Source: Ferruginibacter sp.
GTDB lineage: Bacteria; Bacteroidota; Bacteroidia; Chitinophagales; Chitinophagaceae
DNA length: 57,750 bases
NCBI GenBank assembly: GCA_014379905.1
Contig: JACMKX010000001.1
Coordinates: 1 to 57,750, forward strand
Reading direction: 5' to 3'
A program made the translations under genes and the position numbers. Below the pieces are notes generated by a model. The model made no database searches, was not told the DNA's origin, and saw only the letters and a program-made list of their open reading frames with translations. Shown one piece after another: positions 50,769 to 57,750 of the stretch (position 1 is the first letter of the stretch; each line of letters opens with the position of its first letter).

Positions 50769-51377
50769 TTATTGTTTATTCAGTTTTTGTTCTTTCAGCT
50801 GGGGTAGTTTCAGGCCCATAGGGGCAGGGTAGGCTGCCGAAGCACAAAATATTTTAGCGTCCTTACCTGCCGGGTAGGCGCCGCCGGATTTGATTACCAC
50901 GCCATTTTTATCAAAACTGTATTTGCTCCACGAATGCCAGAACCTGATGTCATAACCGCCATCAGCAGTAAAATTGCTTACATCTCCCAGGAATGATTTG
51001 CCGTCGCCAAACTTTACAATTACAGGTTCCCATTCGGTTTTATTTAAAATGCATTCATATGTTTCATTTACAATAAAATATTCCACAAAATAAAACCAGG
51101 TATCTTTTGCAAACTTGCCACCTTTGCTGCTTACTACTTTTGCAGTACCATCAATATCTTCTGCCAAAAAAACATAGGTTGAATTGGAGTGAGAAAACCT
51201 GCAGGTAAATTCTTTACCATTTACCGAAATAATGCTGGCCACCATAGGACTACCGCTTTGCATATGAAAATTACCTATTATCACCGACCCCGCTTTTGGT
51301 TGTGCCGTGGCCGTAAAAGAAAGCAACAGTGCAGTAATTGATAACATCAGGCTGTTGTATATGATTGATCTTTTCAT
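50769..51377 (-). CDS. Secreted HSxSxYxF-repeat protein B
   Basis: 202 residues. Signal peptide (residues about 1-25, ending TATAQ). Two internal repeats: the first contains FTCRFSHSNSTYVF (57-70) and ends near GGKFAKDTW. The second begins FGDGKSFLGDV (123-133), contains IRFWHSWSKYSF (144-155) and ends YPAGKDAKIFCA. It is a paralogue of the next upstream gene, sharing both repeats. The structure is likely an all-beta barrel or SH3/Tudor-like fold, inferred. The function is unknown. Confidence 0.75.
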   Translation of the reverse strand: MKRSIIYNSLMLSITALLLSFTATAQPKAGSVIIGNFHMQSGSPMVASIISVNGKEFTCRFSHSNSTYVFLAEDIDGTAKVVSSKGGKFAKDTWFYFVEYFIVNETYECILNKTEWEPVIVKFGDGKSFLGDVSNFTADGGYDIRFWHSWSKYSFDKNGVVIKSGGAYPAGKDAKIFCASAAYPAPMGLKLPQLKEQKLNKQ

Positions 51378-51401
51378 TTCTCTTTTTTTAAAAATTTATT
51401 A

Positions 51402-51992
51402 TTAATTATTCAGTTCCACCATGGCAGCATACACAGTGCTCACTTTATCGCCCACTTTATAAGTGCCGTTCTTTACTGTTTTAACAGTCCAGTCTTCATT
51501 AAAAGTGTAGGTGCTGTTTGAGTGCAGGTAGTTAACGCTAAGCACCCCGTTTTTTCTTGACAGCAATCCCAAAAAAGATTTACCACCGGTAAAAGTTGAG
51601 ATGCAGGTTTCAGGTCCAAAATCTTCTTTCATTTTAAAGTTGCAACCTTCGGGGTAGGGAATAAAAGCTACTAAATCGAAGGCGGTGCCTTTCTTATACT
51701 TTCCTCCAACATTTGATTCTACCAGGGCCTGCATATTTTTTTTATTTGAAGCCAATACGGTAAGGTTATCAAAAGAATAGGCAGAGCGGGAATGTAAAAA
51801 CTCGCAGATAAAATCTGTTTTACCCGCTGTTATAATTTGGGCTACGTACGTTTTTACTTCTCCTTTCATAGTGCCCCATACAAACATGCCCGGCTCCAGT
51901 TGCGGCCTGGAAACCTTGTCCGTGCATTGAGCATGGGCAAGGTTGCTGAAAAGAAGCAATGTAGCAATGCCGATGATTTTATACAATTTCAT
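51402..51992 (-). CDS. Secreted HSxSxYxF-repeat protein A
   Basis: 196 residues. Signal peptide ending HAQC (residue about 22). Repeat 1: GMFVWGTMKGEVKTYVAQII then FICEFLHSRSAYSF (61-74), ending GGKYKKGTAF. Repeat 2: FTGGKSFLGLL (134-144), VNYLHSNSTYTF (153-164), ending NGTYKVGDKVSTVYA. The module hxhxFxHSxSxYxF occurs four times across this and the adjacent protein. Gene A lies 17 bp after the cytolysin-like gene, so translation with it is likely. Not a family I know. Confidence 0.78.
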   Translation of the reverse strand: MKLYKIIGIATLLLFSNLAHAQCTDKVSRPQLEPGMFVWGTMKGEVKTYVAQIITAGKTDFICEFLHSRSAYSFDNLTVLASNKKNMQALVESNVGGKYKKGTAFDLVAFIPYPEGCNFKMKEDFGPETCISTFTGGKSFLGLLSRKNGVLSVNYLHSNSTYTFNEDWTVKTVKNGTYKVGDKVSTVYAAMVELNN

Positions 51993-52009
51993 AATGCGCT
52001 TTATTAGGG

Positions 52010-53806
52010 TTATAATTTTTGTGCTTTCAGAATGTAGTCGAATTTGAATACCCTGTTATTAAAATTGATGGAGAAGGTTTTATCGTCGTAGGTCTTCTGA
52101 AGCAATTCCTTTAATGCAAATTTTTGTTCGTAGGCCCGTGTGCTTTCGTTTGTTTTTCCGCCAATTCTTGTACTTACCATTGCTATGTAGTTGGATAACA
52201 GTTGCAGGTAAGCACCATCATCTGCATCCTGTTGCGAAATAATAAAGGATAGTTTTTTGGAAGGATTGGTGGCTCTTTTAAAGGTCCGCGGTTCTTCGTA
52301 TGGAATACCTGTCATGGGATACCCTCCCCAGGCAACCAGGTAACCCAACATATTTTTTCCATTTAAGCCTTCATACATGATGGGTTTGGGTAGGCCTTTC
52401 ACCACCGCTTTCTGGTGTATACCCAAATGAATGGATTCCTGCATATCGGTTTCGTTGCTGATATTGTTGAGTTCAATAGTTATTCTCCATTTTATATCTG
52501 AGGCATTAACACCGGGAGGTGGAGAAGGAATACATTTTCTTACCGGGAAATAATCTGTAGCACTCTGCGACTGCACTACTTCATCATTCATATTTTTAAA
52601 CTGGTAGCTGATAGGCTTCGCATTTTTAAAACTGGCATTTCTAAAATACTCATTCAGTTTGTTCATCAGTTGTTCCTTGCTGGTTTCAATAAGGCCGGGG
52701 TTGGTGCCACCAACGATGTATATCTTGATCGTTGTTTCATCACTCGCATCTTTCGTCAATGCATCCAGGCCAATTTTTGCACTGGCACCAAAGCCGGAGT
52801 AGGCCGCATCGAAATTGGAACCGAATTCGTTGGATACCATTTTAGTGGTAAGGGATACCAGCACCCTTTGCCCGTAAGTAACATTGCTCATTACCATCAA
52901 CCCGTCTTTTCCACCATCTGCAGGGTTTGCAAAGTAGCCACTGTCCGGCATTTCAGCACTTACACTGTACATTTCCTGTGTGCAGTCGATCATAAAATGG
53001 CGGTACTGGCTTTTATTTTTCATATCCATTCCAAAGCTGGCGCTAAAGCCATAGGCACCACCACCGCCGGTGAGCTTTATCATTTGTTCGGCCAGGCTGT
53101 TGTATTCGTATATTTTACTCCTGTAGCCCGAAATAGTTTTACTGTTGGGCATGCGGTTAAACAATTTGTTTACCGCATTTTTTATACTCGCAGGGTCTGG
53201 TGTTGCTACCGTTTCAAAAACATCGCCCTGTATACCTGCTGCAGACGTGGTAATACGAAAGGGTTTGCGTGGAGCTTTTTCCGGCTTAAAGGCACCGTTG
53301 AAAAAATTATCAAAAGCATAAATGGCGCCGGGGTACAAATTGCTCGATTGTTGTTCGTTGGCCGCATTCATAAAACTCTCATCATCCAGCGATATTTTTA
53401 CCTGCTCCACGCTGCAATCCCAACCGCCGCCACTTTCGGCTTTTTTACTCCTGGGTTTCACGTATGTTTTTGGTTCACCCAAAGTGCGGGAAGTTTTTGT
53501 GGCAAATTGTGAGTTTTTTATAAACAGCGAAGTGGTCATGGTGGTACCATCTCCCAGTGTTTTTTTAAAGGTGGAAGCGCCTAAAATACCCAGGGCACGG
53601 GGATACCCCGGGTTTGCCCGAAAATCTTTCGACATTTGTTTCGAATCCAGTTTGCCTGAACCTGTTCCTGCTTTTTTATCGGCCACTTTTACTTTTGTGT
53701 CTGGCAACACCACTTTTGATTTGCTAATCACTTTCATATCCTTAGCGGGTTGTGCGGTGGCAATGAGGGCCATCAGCATCAGCGGTATCATTAAAAAGAA
53801 TTTCAT
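52010..53806 (-). CDS. Cholesterol-dependent-cytolysin-like pore-forming protein
   Basis: 598 residues from the ATG at 53806 (signal peptide MKFFLMIPLMLMALIATAQ). The middle aligns with the thiol-activated cytolysin family (PF01289): NLYPGAIYAFDNFF, RKPFRITTSAAG, MYSVSAEMPDSGYF (280-292), MSNVTYGQRVLVSLTTK (306-322), then TIKIYIVGG and ISYQFKNMNDEVV. The stretches AYGFSASFGMDMKNKSQYRH (251-270) and FGSNFDAAYSGFGASAKIGL (328-347) sit where the two membrane-inserting hairpins lie. The C-terminal third does not show the Trp-rich undecapeptide of classical toxins, so cholesterol binding is doubtful. Bacteroidota CDC-like proteins also lack it. First gene of a five-gene secreted-protein operon. 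Confidence 0.85.
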   Translation of the reverse strand: MKFFLMIPLMLMALIATAQPAKDMKVISKSKVVLPDTKVKVADKKAGTGSGKLDSKQMSKDFRANPGYPRALGILGASTFKKTLGDGTTMTTSLFIKNSQFATKTSRTLGEPKTYVKPRSKKAESGGGWDCSVEQVKISLDDESFMNAANEQQSSNLYPGAIYAFDNFFNGAFKPEKAPRKPFRITTSAAGIQGDVFETVATPDPASIKNAVNKLFNRMPNSKTISGYRSKIYEYNSLAEQMIKLTGGGGAYGFSASFGMDMKNKSQYRHFMIDCTQEMYSVSAEMPDSGYFANPADGGKDGLMVMSNVTYGQRVLVSLTTKMVSNEFGSNFDAAYSGFGASAKIGLDALTKDASDETTIKIYIVGGTNPGLIETSKEQLMNKLNEYFRNASFKNAKPISYQFKNMNDEVVQSQSATDYFPVRKCIPSPPPGVNASDIKWRITIELNNISNETDMQESIHLGIHQKAVVKGLPKPIMYEGLNGKNMLGYLVAWGGYPMTGIPYEEPRTFKRATNPSKKLSFIISQQDADDGAYLQLLSNYIAMVSTRIGGKTNESTRAYEQKFALKELLQKTYDDKTFSINFNNRVFKFDYILKAQKL

Positions 53807-54143
53807 ATTGTTTGTTTTAGATGTATAAGTTATAAATGCCGTGTATTGAATGTTGGCATTGCAATACAAGATTAGTTCCTAATGCATCGGGGAGGGAGGG
53901 GAGATCGATGAGTAGCAGATATAATCGATGGGGGTGGTGGAGAGGGATTCCGGGGGATGGGCGAAAGGCTTCCGCAGATGGGCGCAAGTCGAGCGCAGAT
54001 TTTAAGAGATGAAATACAAACGCCGTCATGGGAAATTCGGATCTGCGCTGTATTAAGTTTGGGAGAATCTTCGGGGGGGTTGTTATTTAACCTAAGTTTA
54101 TGTAATTAGCTTATGGAATGCATCGGCTATTAAACTGCCTTAC
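53807..54143. other. 337-bp divergent intergenic region
   Basis: Between the cytolysin operon and the A2M-family gene. It holds a G-rich stretch (GGGGAGGGAGGGGAGATC, about 53889) and inverted AGCGCAGAT/ATCTGCGCT arms at 53992-54000 and 54041-54049. I see no clear TAnnTTTG box for either gene. No gene is visible. Confidence 0.5.
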
Positions 54144-57100
54144 ATGAGATATATTTTATTACCCTTATTAATCATTTCCTATAATGCTATTTTTGCACAA
54201 CGGCCAGACTGGAACGAAATAGAAAATTCCATCGGCAAAAAACGCAACCTCTATGATCTTACGCTGCAGCTGGAAACCATTAAACAGGAAGCACTGCGTA
54301 CTAAAAATTATCCACTTGCTGCCAGGTGTTACTGGAACCTAGTGCTGATAACCGATCATAAAATGGAAGACAGTTCCTATTTTAAAAATTCCATGAGCAT
54401 TGATTCTGTCGGGAAACATATTTCCGACCCACTCCTTCGTTCCATCATGCTTGTTTTAAAGGCAAAAAGGATCAGCTTCTACCGACACAGGTTTAGCTAC
54501 CGGTCTGATAAAAACCTTTATGCTATACCAGCCGGTTCCATTGACTATGGTCGTTTTTCAGGGCCGGAACTCGACAGCCTCGCAGACATGCATCTTCAAC
54601 AGGCAAGGGCCATCAGCATTACCCTTACCAATGTAAAAGTGGATGACCTGCTGTGGCTTTCCACCGATCCTTTACTTTTTTTATTTACCCCGGTTTATAC
54701 AGATATCATCTTTGCCGAGCAATTGCACACCCGGGCCTTGCCGTCTTATAACGTTGTTCATAATTTTAAGGATACTAACTGGATATTATCAGCTCCCGGT
54801 GAATTTATCAGCAGGCAAATTCCGGAGACTGATTTAAATTATCCCATGTTCCGGATCTACCGCGACTGGGTCAACTTTAACCGGCACGACAGCGCCAACT
54901 TTTATTTTATTGAATCGCTGGCAAAAAAATATTTTTATGGGCGGTCTTCTAAAACAGCCAACAGCACCAGGTTGTATGAAACCTGGCTATTGCAGCAACT
55001 GCAATCGCCTCACAGTATTATAAGAGCTAATACTATTTACCAGCTTTGTACTGAATGGATAAAAAAAGGAGATGGCTATACCTTTAAACGAGATAATTAC
55101 TATAATCCGGAATTCACTGCCAGCCCGGCTTATTTCGACACTGCTGTGAGGTGGCATTATGTAAAAGCACTTTCCCTCATGGAAAACAACAGCCGGCTGC
55201 TGGACAGTTTCTTTTACCTGAAACGAAATTTACTTTTATTGAAAGACCAGGTTACGCAAAAAAAATTATCTATTATTAACCAAAGTCATTACCTGCCCGA
55301 TGAACCCATTCAACTACAGTCAAATTTTAAGAATACCGACAGCATACATTTTAAAGTAGTAAAGCTGAATACTGGGGTTGGACGTTTTAAAAAAAGTAAT
55401 TTTTCATCCGATACTTTACTCCATCTCCCGGCGTTTAAAAATTTCAGCATTGCCATGCCCGCTGCCCGAGATTACCAGGAGCACAGCACCCTAATTGATG
55501 CCGGCAGTTTGCCCAAAGGTTATTATGCAGTACTTTTTAGCGACACGGCTATCAACGCATCCATGAATGTTGTTGATTATTTTTTAATGGATGTAACCAA
55601 TATTGCTGCCATCAATAATGATAAAAGGTTATTCATTCTTCATCGCAAAACAGGGCTGCCATTAAACAATGCCAGCCCGTTGCTACAATACACAGCCCCG
55701 GCTAAAAAGCCTTTACCCAAACCCCTGGTTAAAAAAATAAATGCCGATGGTTATGTTATAGTAAGTACCGAAGATATTGCCAGCGCCCGGGTAACCTGGG
55801 GCGATGATACCAGTTTTATATCCATCAACGAAATGGAAAATGAAACACCTGATGAACTGTATGATAAAGATGACTATGAAGACCTGGCAGAATATTACGA
55901 GGAGAATTTACAAATTCATTTGTTTACCGACAGATCCATATACCGCCCCGGGCAAACCATGCATTTTAAAGGAATGGTTTTTACAAGAGCACCTGCTACC
56001 GGTAAAATGATCCCTTTTCATAAAAAACACTTACAATTTCCGGCTTTGAAAAAAATGTTCAATGCAGATGTGAAAGAATTTTTAAAGGAGAAGCTGGAAG
56101 TTTTTATCACAGACCCATTTGGAAAATATGCAGATACAATAGAAGTGTCAGTAAATGAATATGGCTCTTTTACCGGGTCCTATACCATCAGCAAGGATGC
56201 AGCTACAGGCGATTGGGATTTTGATACAGACTATGTTGAATTGAACGACAGGAACGATGGCCATTTTAAAGTAGAAGAATACAAACGCCCCACATTTGAA
56301 TTACAACTGGAAAAACCTGCAGCCTTCCTGCAGCTCGGCGACTCTTTCGTGGTAAAAGCAAGGCTGCGTTCATTTGCAGGCGCCCTGCTTAATAATGTAA
56401 AGCTGAACTATACTATTGACGTAAGATCTTCTGATCTTCGGACAAAGAATTCTGTTGATGGCGATAACAGTAATTATATAGATATCAGCATCGCAGATAG
56501 CAGCGGGTATACAGATAACAATGGAGAGCTGCTGATAAAAATACCGGCAACTTTTTTACCAGCTTATGAATTTAAAAAAGACGGATCGTCAACAGCAGGC
56601 TATTACCTGGAGGTAACGGCCGCAGATGCTACGGGTGAAAGCCAGCAAGCTTCTTTAAAAGTATCCTTATCTAACCGGCCTGTTAACATTAATTATTCAT
56701 TGGCAGCAGCCTATGAAAAAAAATCGGCCGGCCTTATTTCTGTAACCACTAAAAATGAATTTGCAGGGGAAATTTCCAGGCAGCTAAAAGTAAATATTTT
56801 CCGGCTCGATAAAAAGGCTGCCCCTGGTTATGCAGCCGAAGAAATGGATTACCTGTTAGAAAATGGCAAATGGATATATCGCATCAACTATCCGAATGGT
56901 AATGATGCCGATACAAGCCTGGTATATGAAACGTCCCTATTGTCTAACTCAGGCAAGCTTGACCTGCAGAAAGCAATGTTACCAGCAGGTAATTACCTCG
57001 TTAAAATTACCAGCAATGAAAATGGAAGGATCATCGGTGAAACGGCCAGGAATTTTTCAGTATTTGATATGGAAGGCCAAACCATACCTGCGGGAGCAGA

Positions 57101-57750
57101 AGATTTTTATCATTTACCCTTTAACAGCGTGGCAAAAGGAGAAACAATAAAATGGTATTATGGCACCACGAAAAATGATATTAATACCATTTACCATGTA
57201 CAATATTTTGCGAAAACAAAACAGGGTATGAGGTCTGAATATTTATACAGCCTGCAGCCTGGTAAAACCGGTATCAATACATTTAGTTTTAAAATACCTG
57301 CTGATGCTGCCGGTGAAAAAATTATACTTACACAGCTTTACATCAAAGACAACGATTTTTTTGCTAAAAGCGTTGATCTTTACCTGCAACAGGAGGCAAG
57401 TGATAGGCCGGAAATAATTGTAGAACGCTACCGGCAAAAATTAACGCCCGGCAGTAAGGAAAAATTTTCGGTAAGCATTAAAACCCGGAGTGAAAAAATT
57501 GCGGCAGAGTTAATGACTGTGATATATGATGCCTCACTTGATAAAATCGAACCACACGAATGGCGGGTGCCCAGGGATGAAATACGTTATTACCCCGGGG
57601 AGCAATGGCAAACCGATATCAGGTCGCTCAATACAACTACGCTGGGTGGAGTGGAGCCATGGAATTATGTATTTCCTTTTTCAACCAACCGGGCACAGCC
57701 CATGTGGTGGATGAATGAAGCCGATAGTATTTATATGGACGTTAATAAGG
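54144..57750 (+). CDS. Alpha-2-macroglobulin-family protein, N-terminal part
   Basis: Open frame from the ATG at 54144 to the right window edge (1202 codons). Signal peptide ending AIFAQ. About 400 residues of mixed helix come first. Macroglobulin-like domains follow: the MG2 hallmark IHLFTDRSIYRPGQTMHFKG (about 590), DPFGKYADTIEVSVNEYGSF, FKVEEYKRPTFEL, and NYSLAAAYEKKSAGLISV. The C-terminal thioester/bait domains, if any, lie outside. Bacteroidota members of about 2000 residues are thought to trap or inhibit proteases, or to support envelope integrity. It is divergent from the cytolysin-like operon. Confidence 0.88.
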   Translation, partial: MRYILLPLLIISYNAIFAQRPDWNEIENSIGKKRNLYDLTLQLETIKQEALRTKNYPLAARCYWNLVLITDHKMEDSSYFKNSMSIDSVGKHISDPLLRSIMLVLKAKRISFYRHRFSYRSDKNLYAIPAGSIDYGRFSGPELDSLADMHLQQARAISITLTNVKVDDLLWLSTDPLLFLFTPVYTDIIFAEQLHTRALPSYNVVHNFKDTNWILSAPGEFISRQIPETDLNYPMFRIYRDWVNFNRHDSANFYFIESLAKKYFYGRSSKTANSTRLYETWLLQQLQSPHSIIRANTIYQLCTEWIKKGDGYTFKRDNYYNPEFTASPAYFDTAVRWHYVKALSLMENNSRLLDSFFYLKRNLLLLKDQVTQKKLSIINQSHYLPDEPIQLQSNFKNTDSIHFKVVKLNTGVGRFKKSNFSSDTLLHLPAFKNFSIAMPAARDYQEHSTLIDAGSLPKGYYAVLFSDTAINASMNVVDYFLMDVTNIAAINNDKRLFILHRKTGLPLNNASPLLQYTAPAKKPLPKPLVKKINADGYVIVSTEDIASARVTWGDDTSFISINEMENETPDELYDKDDYEDLAEYYEENLQIHLFTDRSIYRPGQTMHFKGMVFTRAPATGKMIPFHKKHLQFPALKKMFNADVKEFLKEKLEVFITDPFGKYADTIEVSVNEYGSFTGSYTISKDAATGDWDFDTDYVELNDRNDGHFKVEEYKRPTFELQLEKPAAFLQLGDSFVVKARLRSFAGALLNNVKLNYTIDVRSSDLRTKNSVDGDNSNYIDISIADSSGYTDNNGELLIKIPATFLPAYEFKKDGSSTAGYYLEVTAADATGESQQASLKVSLSNRPVNINYSLAAAYEKKSAGLISVTTKNEFAGEISRQLKVNIFRLDKKAAPGYAAEEMDYLLENGKWIYRINYPNGNDADTSLVYETSLLSNSGKLDLQKAMLPAGNYLVKITSNENGRIIGETARNFSVFDMEGQTIPAGAEDFYHLPFNSVAKGETIKWYYGTTKNDINTIYHVQYFAKTKQGMRSEYLYSLQPGKTGINTFSFKIPADAAGEKIILTQLYIKDNDFFAKSVDLYLQQEASDRPEIIVERYRQKLTPGSKEKFSVSIKTRSEKIAAELMTVIYDASLDKIEPHEWRVPRDEIRYYPGEQWQTDIRSLNTTTLGGVEPWNYVFPFSTNRAQPMWWMNEADSIYMDVNK

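Noticed and set aside
52670..53512. 280-codon plus-strand frame opposite the cytolysin-like gene
   Set aside because: It has no domain pattern, is Cys/Phe-rich in a random way and is the complement of a clear coding gene. It is a shadow.
53817..54029. 70-codon minus-strand frame between the cytolysin and A2M genes
   Set aside because: Pro/Leu/Ser-rich translation of G-rich repeat sequence, no recognisable features.

Overview
The window looks like a chromosomal segment of a Bacteroidota bacterium, most likely of the Chitinophagaceae or a close relative. The evidence is internal. Upstream regions carry the phylum's TAnnTTTG promoter box, and starts lack Shine-Dalgarno sites. There is a type IX secretion component (PorW/SprE type) and a GEVED-type secreted protein. 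Families typical of the phylum are present: DUF3810, HYC_CC_PP, Porin_10-like porin, DUF2805/TIGR03643, and BshC of bacillithiol synthesis. I saw no insertion sequence, prophage or CRISPR array. Most genes are housekeeping, with a few accessory clusters.

Layout. 1-1545: the start of a large secreted adhesin-like protein and a small secreted Lys/Ala-rich protein. 1732-3015: PlsC-type acyltransferase facing an acyl-CoA thioesterase. 3085-5762: photolyase/cryptochrome, DUF2256 and TIGR03643 in one operon, divergent from an SDR oxidoreductase across a perfect palindrome. 5833-9180: proline dehydrogenase, PdeM-like phosphoesterase, a membrane protein and a methyltransferase. 9316-11152: the classical DUF177-rpmF-plsX operon. 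11270-14987: DUF3810 protease-like protein, dCTP deaminase, phosphopantetheinyl transferase, DUF2130. 15079-18152: tRNA-Leu(UAA), tRNA-Gly(GCC), a glycosyltransferase, a histidine kinase and tRNA-Leu(GAG). 18170-19489: ECF sigma factor with its anti-sigma factor. 19622-21703: coupled operon of an M23-like membrane stub, bactofilin, AtpZ, a membrane protein and SprT. 21914-27960: PorW/SprE, PBP1A, fasciclin protein. 28215-31590: response regulator, three tandem GNAT acetyltransferases, two small proteins. 32332-36594: sucC, punA, porin. 36791-39079: metal-handling group of HYC_CC_PP, two HMA-domain proteins and an outer-membrane protein. 39383-42712: unexplained helical protein, ATP-grasp and glutamine amidotransferase set. 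42949-49224: rimO, lipocalin-like protein, bshC, LytS/LytTR pair, Tam-like methyltransferase. 49389-53806: five secreted proteins led by a cholesterol-dependent-cytolysin-like protein. 54144-57750: start of an alpha-2-macroglobulin-family protein, divergent from the cytolysin operon.

The most interesting parts are the cytolysin-like operon, with two neighbouring proteins built from a repeated HSxSxYxF module; the photolyase cluster, whose enzyme has lost three of the four Fe-S cysteines; the ATP-grasp/amidotransferase/helical-protein set; and several families of short intergenic inverted repeats.

All functions are read from sequence motifs and recalled family knowledge. No search was run.
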